Shown piece by piece: positions 34,846 through 45,970 of a DNA stretch of 64,000 nt. Position 1 is the stretch's first letter. Every line of letters starts with the position of its first letter. Both the position numbers and the translations under genes were made by a program. Under the pieces are notes generated by a model. The model made no database searches, was not told where the DNA came from, and saw only the letters and a program-made list of their open reading frames with translations. Source of the DNA: Boswellia sacra (taxonomy: Eukaryota; Streptophyta; Magnoliopsida; Sapindales; Burseraceae); assembly GCA_013180625.2 (NCBI GenBank), contig SNVD02007489.1, positions 186,001-250,000 on the forward strand, given 5' to 3'.

Positions 34846-36526
34846 TCCGGAGAAATTTTTCTTTGCAATACAGCTGAAACATTTTCCCCCACACTTACCT
34901 TCTCATTTCCTTTCAACTTCCTCTTGTTGGTGCATAACTCTTTGAGAAATTTTGCATAACGAGGCACTTTCTTGATAGCATCCAGAAGTGGTATGTTTAC
35001 CTCGATCTTGCGAAAAGTTTCCAGGATTTCTTGTTCTTTTTCCTCCTTCCTTGATTTTGCAAATCTGCTAGGAAAAGGTGGAGGAGTAACATATGAAGGA
35101 ATATTGGTTTTAGGATTTACCTTAGAAGATGATGTTTTATTCATGGTGGGAGTGGTGTCATCCCCTTCATCAGTTTGTGATTTTTTTGGTGGAATCTCTA
35201 ATTGCTTCCCACTTCTCAAAGTTACAGCACTAGCATTCTCTCTTGGATTGATCACCGGCTGAGAAGGTAATTTTCCGGAGCTTTGACCCTCAAATTTGCT
35301 TATGTTAGTGGCCAATTGTCCCATTTGATTTTCCAGGTTTTGGATACTTGCCCTAGTTTCCTGCTGAAATTGCATTGTGTTAGTGGCAAGTGCTTTAACA
35401 ATATCCTGAAAGAACCATACTGATTTTTTGTTGGAAGCTGGTTTTGTGGTCTGGTTTGTGATTGTGCCTTGAAAGGGGTGCCTGCAGCCTTGGTTGATTG
35501 AAACCTGGTGGTCGATTTGGTATGGCATTTTGGTGGCAATTGGTTGATGATTCCCATACGTCTTAAATTAGGGTGATCTCTCCATCCAGCATTGTAAGTA
35601 TTGGAGAAAGGGTCATACCTTTGCCTTGGTTGTCCTGGAAATCCACCCTTGGCATTGGCTTGTTCTGTATCTCCTTCTTGCAAAGTTGGACACATGTCGG
35701 TTGGATGGTCCATGGCAGAACATACTCCACATGCATAAGATTGCTGCATATGTCCTACATCCATTTTTTTTACAAGAGAGGTAAGTTCACAAAGTTGATG
35801 TTCAATATTTGAAGTACTTACCTCGATTTACTCTTTTGTGGTAGTTGTGGCTCAAATTTGGACTGTTAATTGTTTGGGAGTTTCGCTGCCATTCAACTAA
35901 TCAAATTTCTTGCCAACGTTTCCGTTGTTTTATTAACTAGTGCTCCACCCTATCAGCATCATTGATACTACTCCCCCCCCCCCCCCTTTTTTTTTTTTTC
36001 CATTGGTAGGGAGACCCTCATAGAAATTATTGAATTAGGAGTCCATCACTAATTTGGTGGTTGACACTAGCACCTAACCTCGTTAATCTCTCCAATATTC
36101 ATGAAGTGATTCTCATTTGTGGTTGTCGATGCCACTAATTATCTTTTCTAATATTTGTAACTTTCGAGGCTGACAGTATTTCCTCCAAAAAGAGTTTACT
36201 CCATCTCATTTTCCAAGTGGTAGGTACCCTGGTGTTAGGTAGTATATACCATTCTTTTGCCGAATCCTGTATGAGAATGGGAAAGCTCTCAATTTAATTT
36301 GCTCTTCAGAAACGCCAGTTGGCTTCATACTTGAGCATACCACATGAAATTCTTTGAGGGGTTTGTTCGGATCCTCTCCTGCAAAACCAGGAAATGTAGG
36401 CAAGAGATGAATCAGTCCAGATTTAAGTTCAAAATCTATCTCAAAATTGGTGCTTATGCATAGCGGTTGTTGATCAATAATTGGAGCCGCTAACTCCTTA
36501 AGAGTCTGATCGTTTTCCATCGCCAT
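34776..36526 (-). pseudogene. A2 gag
   Basis: The N-terminus starts at ATG 36526 (MAMENDQTLKELAAPI), the Athila gag start, and includes HLLPTFPGFAGEDPNKPLKEF. It breaks at about 36206. The following part (about 36200-35815) is badly decayed and includes a C14/T13-like homopolymer (about 35970-36000). It resumes at 35764 with the Cys-rich CGVCSAMDHPTDMCP and continues in shifted frames through QFQQETRASIQNL to the protease junction near 34850. Confidence 0.8.
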
Positions 36527-36776
36527 GCTTCCGATTCAGATTTGATTGAACTGCAAGAAGATGGGAGGGAAGTGTGTCGTGCAAGGTCAAATTCTGGAGG
36601 TGGAGTTGAAATTGACTGATTTAGCCTTAAATTCGAGGATTGGAGAAATTCCTTAATTCTCTTAAGTCGCTGATCCGCTTCTCCCTCGACCTAAAAGCCT
36701 AAACACAAACCATCAGGAAATAACAATCGAGATCAGTAGTAAAAATAGAATACCAAATTGATTAGAAAATCCAATC

Positions 36777-36794
36777 GCCCCCGCAACGGCGCCA
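36777..36794 (-). other. A2 primer binding site (aspartate tRNA type)
   Basis: On the minus strand TGGCGCCGTTGCGGGGG follows the LTR end by a few bases; it is the same PBS as in A1 with one change. Confidence 0.88.
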
Positions 36795-36801
36795 AAAAAC
36801 T

Positions 36802-38215
36802 TGATGCTTCGAAACTAGCAAGTATACTAAGTCCACAAGTATAAGTGATAAGTAGATTATCTTTCCACAGGTCTGATTCTATTGAAATTTGTTATTTTTA
36901 TAGCCACAACAGAATAAATGAGGGGTTTTTTGTTGAATGATTAACTAAATGAAATAATAATGCAAATTAAGAATAACAAAACAGAAGTTAATTTGAATAA
37001 AAGATCAATGAGGGAAATCTGGTTACGGGATCCTTCTCTACCACAAGATATGGATTTGCGAATTAATCATAGAATTGTCATCCAATTACAGTATTGAAAT
37101 TATCAACCGTAGATAACAACAAGCTCTGTTATCCCAATCTTTCCTTACTTTGTTGTTAAATAAAATAGGCTCTTTACTTAATCTCTATCCATTAAACAAC
37201 CTAGAACAAGCTCTCTAAATTTAATTCATGGATGCATTATGAAAAGAAAGACAGGTTGATCTAAGCAATAAACACACAAGCTCGGATTATTTAACTTAGG
37301 TTATATTCTCCAATTGCAATCTCTGATCACATTTTTGCTACTAATGATTAGAAATTCAAGACAATTACGGATCAAGATTTCTAGTCTAGCAATAGACAAT
37401 ATCCAGATTATATTCAGTTGGCCACCCAAAATACAATCCAGCAAGCAATCATAAACATTAAACATGGGAAAATACAAGCAACTTCAATTAGAGAATTGGA
37501 TAACAATTCCTTGCACAATCAATTCACAAAAACCATATCAAGGGCTTTGAAATCACCCTCAACCAATTCAGATTCAGTTACACATGTTTAAGAACTTGGT
37601 AACGTGGTAAATACAATACAACTTGGAGACATTCCAGAAAATGAAGGGAAGGGAAAAACTTAGCAAATTTGATGTAATTCTCTTTGGATTGTAGTTCTTC
37701 CTCTTTCCAAGCTTCCTTTCTCCTTCAAGAACTCCAAGAGATGAAAGAATTCCAGAGCTTTAGCCTCCACCATGTTCTCCCCTCTCCAAGTTATGAAAAT
37801 AAAACCCTAAATGTGTTTAAATACTCTGCTACAGTGACTTGCTACAGTGCCCCGTATTATACATGCTACAGTGACTTGTGGAATTATATTTCTATACATC
37901 TCACACTTTTTGATTACAACTTTTGGTACACTGAATAGATTTATAAACCGTAAATTTCTCCAGAAAATAGACTTCGAGAGCTTTCCAACGGTATATAATA
38001 TGTTATCGGGTTCATTGTATATCAATACAATTAAATCTGAGAAGATGGTTAACTAGCAGAGGTGAAAATGAAGGGTTTTTACTCCATTTTTGTGCAAGTT
38101 GCTCCAAAACTCCTACAAACATCAAAACCACACAAAAACATAAAAATACCAAGGAATATAGCAAAGAAACATGGACGAATTGATATAAAAGTAATACATA
38201 AATAGACACCTATCA
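36802..38215 (-). repeat. A2 5' LTR
   Basis: About 1,414 bp; on the minus strand TGATAGGTG...GCATCA. It aligns along its whole length with the A1 LTRs and contains the same CACTGTAGCA repeats in the promoter part. Confidence 0.92.
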
Positions 38216-38873
38216 TAAGTCACCGACAATGATAGGTAACTGGTGACGAGTGGCCAATGGAATGTGTCATTGACGGCAATACGTCAAGGGTGACTAATGG
38301 CCACTGAATGTACCATCGACGGTGATATGTAACGGGTGGTATGTTCTATGAAATGGGTATTAAGAAACACATGTCAAGACGGTGATACATAACGGATGAC
38401 ATATTATGAATTATATTTCATGAAAGTCCTACCATGAGTGTTTGTGTCGTGTCCTTAAGTTTTGTTCCTTGAATGCGCAAAGAATGTGTTTCTCATGATT
38501 TTAAGGGCTATACACTCATGTGTTTGATATGTGCAACAATGTGTAAGACAAGCACCCTATATGTGCTTAAGATGTGCATAGAATAGGCTAGAGGGTGTAT
38601 TAATTGTGTTGGGAAATAATTTTATAGGTGAGAATTATGTAGGAAGCAAGACATCCATGTTTTGAATGATGATTTTGGGTGTGGTGATCATAGAAAATGA
38701 TCTATGAATATTGACCCAACACAAAACCAGTGTAGGAGTGCCGAATGAATCGTGCAGGAGCGCTTGTATCGGGATACATATGTCTTGAGATAGAAACTTG
38801 GCACAGTTGCCCCATGGTGTTTGCGCAAGAGTGCAAACTTTGATTCTAGGATACTGTTTGGTCAACTTGTGGG
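38216..38873. other. Spacer between A2 and A3 with no recognised gene
   Basis: About 660 bp of non-element-like DNA with recurring short words (GACGGTGATA, ATGTAACGG, GTGACGAGTGG) at 38220-38400 that look like a decayed short repeat. No coding frame can be supported. Confidence 0.5.
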
Positions 38874-39697
38874 TGATAGGTGTCTATTTATGTATTATTT
38901 TCATATCAATTCATCTATGTTACTTTGCTATATTCCTTGGTATTATTATGTTTTTGTGTGGTTTTGATGTTTGTAGGAGTTTTGGAGAAACTTGCACTAA
39001 ATTGGAGTAAAACCCTTCATTTGCACCTCTGCTAGTCAGCCAACTTCTCAGATTTAATTGTATTGATATACAATGAATCAGATGATGTGCTATATACCAT
39101 TGCAAAGTTCTAGAAGTCTATTTTCTAGAGAAATTTACGATTCGTGAATCCATTTAGTGTACCGAAAGTTATGATCAAAATGGTGTGAGAAGTGCAAAAT
39201 TGTAATTCCACAAACCACTGTAGCATGTTATTATACGGGACACTGCAGCAGGTTACTATAGCAGAGTATATAAACATATTTTAGGGTTTTATTTTTATAA
39301 TAGGAAGAAGGGGGAGAACGAGTTGGAGGCTGTCTCTCTGGATTTCTCTCATCTCTTGGAGTTCTTGAAGGAGAAAGAAGGCTTGGAAAGAGGAAGAACT
39401 ACAATCCTAAAGAGATTTGCAAAGGATTTGCTAAGTTTTTCCTTTCCCTTTCATTTTCTAGAATGTTTATATGTTGTATTGTATTTATGATGTTTTTGAA
39501 CATGTGTAACTAAATCTGTTTTGGTTGAGGGTGATTTCAAAGCCCTTGATATGGTTTTTGTGAGTTGATTGTGCAAGAAATTGTTATCCCATTCTCTAAT
39601 TGAAGTTGCTTCTATTTTTCCATATTTAATGCTTATGATTGCTTGCTGATTGTATTTGGGTTGCCAACTGAATAGAATCTGGTTGTTGTTTATTGCT
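38874..39697 (+). repeat. A3: older LTR fragment of family A
   Basis: Begins TGATAGGTGTCTATTTATG like the other family A LTRs but has many more substitutions. It stops at TTTATTGCTAG, about 820 bp into the LTR, where element C begins. The rest of this LTR is not found on the other side of C. It is probably the oldest family A piece in the window. Confidence 0.85.
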
Positions 39698-39749
39698 AGT
39701 GATACCGGATTTTCGAGATATGGCTCTGATACCAAATCTGATACCAGGC

Positions 39750-40528
39750 TGCTGGATTATAATAGATGAGGATAGGATCTTCAAGTTGATTATCAACTCA
39801 ACCAATGGCTGGAACAAATAGAATGGAACCTCACAAACACTCTTTGAAAGGATAACAAGCTCACCACCAGGGTAAACACCAATGGGATACAGAAAATTCA
39901 CCACCCAAGGATGTAAACCAAGGATACAGGGCTTAAACTAACTCACCACTCTATGGAATCTACCAAGAGATACAGAGTTAAAGATAAATCAGTATAAATA
40001 CTGAAATTTCACTCAAATTCGAATTCAAAACTTCACTGCCTTGAACACACAACTTTGGGACTTTAAATAACTTGGAACAATCCTCCAAGCATAGGTAAAA
40101 GACAATAATTAGATGTGTTCAACAATTACAGCTCAAATAATACATTGACAACTCAATTATTGACTAAGACTCATAAGTAAACACATTAGGTAATAAAAGA
40201 ACAACCAACTAAGCTAGAAATTCAAATTCCAACCAACTAAGCAATCAAATTCAAATTCTAGAGTAGACTTTAATGCACCATTAACTATGAACCAGCTGTG
40301 AAGAGATAGTCCTAGATTCCTGCAGACAACTCCAAATGACACATTGACAAATGTGTTAGAAAGCTGACTTCAAGATCTTTTATAGCCCCAAATCTTGACA
40401 TTTAATTCTCTGCACAGCAATACCAGTTCTTTTACGAAATTATCCCTCATTCTGGTTCATGTGCACTCCTGACCATTGAACAATTGCAACCCCTGGATGA
40501 GCTATCATGCATCCCATGATTGCAACCA
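39750..40528 (-). repeat. Element C LTR (left edge of element, boundaries partly tentative)
   Basis: On the minus strand it would start TGGTTGCAATC after the purine-rich GACAAGGAG and end TCCAGCA directly before TGGTATCAGA. Length is about 779 bp. The end next to the PBS is secure; the start is inferred from the TG and the purine run. Confidence 0.55.
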
Positions 40529-40682
40529 CTCCTTGTCCAGCTCCCTGGTTGAGAAAGTCTCGCCTCGAGTCTTGATTGTTTGTTTCACCAAGATAAGACT
40601 AAGGTCATAGATATCTAAATGTGTTGAACCCCATAATGCTCAGGTGCTCAACTTTGTAAGCATTCTCTCCAATGCTTGTAAA

Positions 40683-41691
40683 ACGTTGAACGGTCCATCA
40701 CCTCTAGGCTTCAACTTGGCATATTTGCCTGGAGGAAACCTTTCTTTCTAAGGTGTATCCACACTAGATCTCCTTCTTTGAACTCAGAATACTTCCGATG
40801 TTTGTTTGCTGCAGCTTTATACTTCTCATTTTGCTTCAAAATCTTCTCTCGAACTTGTTCATGTAGTTTCTTGATGTTCTTAGCTCTCTCCTCTGCATCA
40901 CTGCTAAATTGAGTTTTGGCAGGAATAGGAGCTAAATCCAAAGGACTTATTGGATTCTTGCCATAAACAACCTCAAAAGGACTATGACCAGTGGTTTGAC
41001 TTGATGATCTGTTGTAAGCAAACTCAACTTGAGGTAAAACAAGATCCCATTGTCGTAAATTCTTACCAACATAACTCCTCAGAAGATTTCCCCAGCTTCT
41101 GTTGGTAACTTCAGTTTGTCCATCTATTTGAAGATGATGAGATGAACTAAAGGTAAGTGTAGTCCCCAGCTTTTTCCAAAGTGTACGCCAAAAATGAGAT
41201 AAGAACTTTGGATCACGATCTGAGACTATGGCCTTAGGAATGCCATGCAATTTCACAATCTCCTTGAAGTACAAATCGGCCACATGGGTCGCATCATTTC
41301 TCTTGTTACAGGGGACAAAATGAGCCATTTTAGAAAATCGGTCAACCACCACCATGATTGAATCTTTGTTTCGCTGTGTTCTAGGCAATCCCACCACAAA
41401 ATCCAAGCTAATATCTTCCTATGGATCATTAGAAACAGGTAATGGAGTGTACAAACCAGTATTCTGCCCATGACTTTTTCCCACGTGACAAATTGTACAC
41501 CTCTTCACGTGCTTCATCACATCCCTTTCCATCTTCGGCCAATAGAAGTTTTTTTTCACAATAGCAATAGTTTTGTTTCTCCCAAAATGACCGCTAATGC
41601 CACTGCCATGTGCTTCATTAATGATTAATTCTCTCAAGGAACATTGAGGAATACACAATTGGTTTGCCTTGAGTAGATAACCATCTTGCAA
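40683..41691 (-). pseudogene. Element C integrase
   Basis: Pieces at 41691-41419 (HHCC zinc region: HGSGISGHFG and CTICHVGK) and 41406-40711 (core domain MDFVVGLPRTQ, SDRDPKFLSHFW, GQTEVTNR) show all three acidic DDE residues. The C-terminal domain frameshifts at about 40745, and its GPF motif (DGPFNVL) lies at about 40698-40683. No chromodomain is recognisable. The sequence type is that of plant chromoviruses (CRM/Reina-like), unlike families A and B. Confidence 0.82.
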
Positions 41692-42222
41692 AACAAATTG
41701 GTTAGATGAAAACTCATTACAATTACTCCATATTTTGCCAAAATCTGGATCATCACCTTGTAAAGCTCTTTTAAAACCTCAAACCCAACAACATTCACTT
41801 GCATAGAGGTCAGCAAAGAATGTCTTCGACTTAAGGCATCAGCCACCGCATTTTGAACTCCAGATTTGTGCTTGATGGTAAAGTTGAAAGCTTGAAGAAA
41901 CTCTACCCATCTGGTATGTCGAACATTAAGCGTTTGTTGGCTGTTGATGAACTTCAAAGCTTCATGGTCAGAATATAGAACGAATGGTTTTGGCAAGAGA
42001 TACTGACTCCAATGCTTCAAAGCTCGACAAATAGCATACAACTCATTGTCATAAGTTTAGTACTTTTTGCGAGATGCATTCAATTTTTCACTAAAGAAAG
42101 CAATTGATCTGCCTTCTTGGCTAATAACAGCATCAATACCAATATTGGAAGCATCACATTCAACTTCAAAAACCTTGCTGAGATTTGGAAGTGATAAGAT
42201 AGAAGCTTCTATCATCTTCTTT
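41634..42222 (-). pseudogene. Element C RNase H
   Basis: VFEVECDASNIGIDAVISQ (about 42180) and the later [13 protein letters not shown] and [10 protein letters not shown] motifs are recognisable as Ty3/Gypsy RNase H, with a stop at about 42056. It directly follows the deletion: the RT frame runs LLVPKKK straight into this domain, so the RT palm with its YxDD motif has been lost in frame. Confidence 0.82.
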
Positions 42223-43472
42223 TTAGGCACCAAAAGAACTGGGACAGCACAAAGACTCATACTTTCCCTCACTAACCCTTTAGTGATAAGCTCATCAACC
42301 TGCCGTTGTAATTCTTCATGTTCTGTAGGAATCATTCGATAGGCTGATTTATTTGGCAACACAGCACTTGGAACAAGATCAATACAATGTTGTATGTCTC
42401 TCATTGGAGGAAGGCCTGGTGGTATCTCATCTGGTACAACATCATGGTATTCTTCAAGAAGATACTTCATCTCTAGAGGCGGTTCGTTACTAACTTCATT
42501 TTCTTCTAACAACAAGAACACATAAATTTCACTTCCCCTCTCCAACTCTCTTCTACATTCTGTTTGGGTAAGCAAAGCATTTCCCTCCCCTTTAGTAGGT
42601 TTAGGAACACCTTCTAACTTCGAAGGACCCAAAATAACTTTGACCCCATCTTTAAAGAATGTATAAGTATTCCTATAGCCATCATGCATTACTCTCCTAT
42701 CATACTGCCATGGTCTACCAAGAAGTAAATGACAAGCATCCATAGGAACAACATCACACCATATTTCATCCTTATACTTTTTCCCAATAGAAAATGAAAC
42801 AAGGCAGCGTTTGTTTACCTTGATCTCGTTATCTTTTCGCAGCCATGAAATCTTGTAAGGTTGGGGATGCTTCTCTGTTTGAAGGCCAAGTTTATCAATC
42901 ATCTCCGTAGACACCACATTTTCAAAGCTGCCACCATCAATAATAACATTGCACACCTTACCATGAGAAGTACATCTGGTATGGAAGATATTTTTGCGAA
43001 GCCAATCATCTTCTCGTTCTTGGGCAATATTCAAACTTCTTTGAATAATAAAGAGAGAATCACCTTGATCTGCATAAGTGACTTCCTCTTCATCAGCAAA
43101 TTCTGGATTGCTGAAATTGATCAGGGCATCTGTCTTGATCTCTTCATCACTTTCTTCCTCTACTAGTGTTACAATTTTATGATTAGGACACTCGGAAGCA
43201 ATATATCCATAGACTTGGCATTTGCAACAGCGACGGGAACTAGCATTTGAAGAGCTTTGGGCTTGTTTGGAACTATTACCTTGCTCATTCTTTGAAGAAG
43301 CTTTTGGGTTTGTTTTCACACCTGTTTTAGGCTTAGGATAAGAACTATTGCCATGATTGGGAGTGCCATCGCGATTAGCAAAACGAGAGTTGCGAACGTG
43401 TGCCTCTTTAAGCTGTTTCTCCACTCTAAGAGCAAGCTTACACATATCATTGTAGGACCAGTAGGGTTGCAA
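42223..43472 (-). pseudogene. Element C gag C-terminus, protease and RT fingers
   Basis: One long frame runs from 43472. It has a zinc knuckle with its His changed (CKCQVYGYIASEC), a protease with IIDGGSFENVVS and HLLLGRPWQYDRRV, and then the RT N-terminus (SAYRMIPTEHEELQRQV, VPVLLVPKKK). The last is fused in frame to RNase H at about 42223 because of the deletion. The frame is surprisingly long and open for a defective element, suggesting a fairly recent insertion or deletion. Confidence 0.82.
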
Positions 43473-44194
43473 TTGGACACATTGCAGATTTCAGATCTCA
43501 ATCCCCCAAGAAAACGTGCTATGGTTTGTTCTTCTGGTTCGGTCAGATCGCATTTCATCATCAAATTATCAAATTCTGCCACATACTCTTCCACAGATAA
43601 CTCTTTTTGCCTGAAATTGTGAAACTTAAGGAAAACATCTTGCCTGTAATTTTCAGGCAGGAATTTCCTCTTAAGCTCTCTTTTCATTTTCTCCCATGTC
43701 AAAATTCGACCTCTGCCCTCTCTTTCTCTTTGTTTCTTCAAATTCTCCCACCATAAAGAAGCATACTTCTTTAGCTTGATTGCAGCAAGCTTGACTTTAC
43801 GAATTTCAGGCACATTTTTGCATTAAAAAATACGCTCAACCGTATTAAGCCAATCAATGAACTCATCAGGATGCATTCTTCCTTCAAATTCTGGAATGTC
43901 AACCTTCACATCAAAATCTTGGAAGAAATGATTTCGTAATTCATGAGGAAGAGGTGGAGTGCTATCACTAGATGCTTCGCTACGCTGATTGTGAAATGGA
44001 TTATCATCATCATGGACTGCATTTTCCCATTCGTCACCATTTTCACCCCTATCTTCTTGATTTTTCATTACCTCCAAACGTTGCTGGACTTGCTGGAGCT
44101 GCCGCCTGAGATCTTCAATGATCAAATCTCGTTCGTCTCTTTGAGGAGGAGGCGGTTGGCTAGTAGAAGCAACCTTGCGAGTGCGACCGGCCAT
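43316..44194 (-). pseudogene. Element C gag N-terminus
   Basis: Starts at ATG 44194 (MAGRTRKVASTSQ). A coiled-coil-like stretch (IIEDLRRQLQQVQQRLEVM) leads to an FDVKVDIPEFEGRMHPDEFIDW capsid start. A stop near 43823 interrupts VERIF; the retrotrans_gag core follows (KKYASLWWENL, RKFLPENYRQDVF, SVEEYVAEFDNLM). A frameshift near 43470 moves it into the next frame. Confidence 0.82.
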
Positions 44195-44199
44195 TGAAC

Positions 44200-44303
44200 C
44201 AAAAGCTCTGATACCAATCTGATACCGGATCTTCGATATATGGCTTTGATACCAAATCTGATACCGGATCTTTGAGATATGGCTCTGATCCCAAATCTGA
44301 TAC
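44200..44303 (-). repeat. Reiterated Met-tRNA primer binding site unit of element C
   Basis: On the minus strand GGTATCAGA...GCCATATCTC...GATCC occurs about three times in a row (unit about 37-40 bp) just before the gag ATG. One unit also follows the LTR at 39749-39698. Each unit contains a TGGTATCAGAGC-like primer site. Confidence 0.75.
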
Positions 44304-45832
44304 TGATGAACACTTAAATATGCATGTTTAATAAGAGTTTAGTTTATCATATTGCATTAATAGTGTCATTAAATTCCTCAACTTAAGCATATTTGTAGCA
44401 TTTGCATCTTTAGAATTAATTTCTCTTAATTTTGGTTTTGTTACAGGTTCGGTAAAATGGGCATAACTCTCTATTTATAGATCAGAATGGTGCAATTCTT
44501 AATGTTTTGGAAAGCTGATTTAATTGTCTACAAGATTGCATTTCAGAAGCATCATCAAATTCGGGCTCTTAGTGGACCAAAATTAGGCTTGAAGTGAACC
44601 ATCTACAGTCTCGGCCCAGTCTAACCAGGCCTCAGTATTTGGACCGTATCTCTCAAAATACGTATCCAAATTGTGCAAATCAATATGTTCTAGAAAGCTG
44701 AGAGAAATATCTACAACTTTCATGAAGACATGTGATTAAAATTCACAATATTTCGATGTCAAAATGGATGGTCAAAGTCGGTGCCTAATGATCCCAATTG
44801 TCAAAGATATTTACAACTAATATTTGACAATTATGCCCTTGTAATTTGACAAGTTTGCCCCTGGATGTATCTATAAATAGAGGTGCCTTGTGACCCATTA
44901 GGGCATCTTGGCCTTGGCTGGAACATTTTGGCTTTGGCTAGGATCTTGTATTGTGTTTTGTGTGTTTATGTTATTAATGAATTTCCTTTTCTTGCATTTT
45001 ATTTTCTTTCTATTATAATGTTCTTCTAATTTCTCTTTTGCTAAGGTGAAAAGGTGAAACCCTTGATATGAGAATAAGGACTCTCTAACCCTTAATATGT
45101 GCTTAATAATCTTAATCTTATAATGTTTATTCAATATGATTTATATTTAATTTCTTAATCAATCTTGATACCACTCGTAAAGTGGAGGTCTTGATCCATT
45201 GTCGACAATCCTTGGCACATCAAATGCTTGGATCCTTTCTAGATGATGTATGGTTCTTCCTTACCGACACGAATCTATTAGGAACCTTGATTTGTTGTAG
45301 ACATATGGTGATTGGCACATTGGATGCTTGAACCCATTTACAAGAAGTGGTATAAATATTGGTAATGAAAAAAATATAATTCATATAACTAAAATGGGTT
45401 AATTATCCTTATTTGAAATATCAAGGGCGGATCCCCTAACCTTAGCCTTCATTGTTATTGTGTGAATTCCTCTTGTATTTTAATTATTCTATTGTTTATG
45501 AACTTTTTATTTTATTTACTATGGTAGGTTCTACCACCTTATGAAATTGTTCTTTAATTTACTATGGTTGGTTATACCACCTATTCCCATGGATGGTTTT
45601 ACCTCCTCTTTGCTTTTTTGTTTTTATATTTTGAATGGTCGTAATACACCTACCATCTTACATATTTATTGATATTCTCTGTTATTTCTTGAATCATCCA
45701 TATCACATTGTTTAGCTTATAATTTTGTAACGCTTAAAATTCCCTTCCTCGTGGAGGACCACCGGTCTCACCGGGTTTTATTTACTTCGCCACGCCTAGA
45801 CTTGGGAGAACAATCTTTTCTCGATGTGGTCA
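44304..45832 (+). repeat. Family B left LTR
   Basis: About 1,529 bp, TGATGAACAC...GTGGTCA. Promoter: CTATAAATAG at 44871-44880. It is about 150 bp longer than the middle LTR because of extra sequence at about 45500-45690. Compared with the other two copies it lacks the first two bases (TG) before TGATGAAC, consistent with damage at the junction with element C. Confidence 0.9.
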
Positions 45833-45839
45833 AGTTTTT

Positions 45840-45856
45840 TGGCGCCGTTCCGGGGA
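45840..45856 (+). other. B1 primer binding site (aspartate tRNA type)
   Basis: TGGCGCCGTTCCGGGGA a few bases after the LTR; one mismatch to the A1 PBS. Confidence 0.85.
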
Positions 45857-45970
45857 AGGTAAGAAATTGGCGTGCAAAATGTAATGATTCTCTTTTCTCA
45901 TCTTAGATCTAAATTTTTTATTTTTTTTTTGTGTGTTCATCTTTTCTCTCTTTTCTTCTCTTTTTCTTAC

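Larger units (their letters stand above)
30183..38215 (-). mobile_element. Athila-like element A2, 3'-truncated, inverted relative to A1
   Basis: On the minus strand it runs 5' LTR, primer binding site, gag, protease, RT, RNase H, integrase and then ORF X, which is cut at about 30190. The rest of ORF X, LOG and the 3' LTR are missing. It belongs to the same family as A1 (same LTR, same PBS, same protein sequences) but retains the pol region that A1 lost, so together they show the family's full plan. Every coding region has frameshifts. Confidence 0.88.
39698..44303 (-). mobile_element. Chromovirus-like Ty3/Gypsy element C, rearranged, RT deleted
   Basis: On the minus strand: repeated Met-tRNA primer binding site units (44303-44200), gag, protease, a deletion across RT, RNase H, integrase, then one LTR (about 40528-39750), then another PBS unit (39749-39698). 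There is no LTR in front of gag: the sequence at 44304 is already the family B LTR. An LTR followed by a fresh PBS at the far end suggests a circularly permuted insertion or the remains of a tandem array. Confidence 0.75.

Noticed and set aside
20955..38215. A1 and A2 together as one giant inverted-repeat DNA transposon
   Set aside because: Each half has its own LTR, primer binding site and gag in retrotransposon order; the outer ends are LTR starts, not TIRs, and no matching target duplication flanks the pair.
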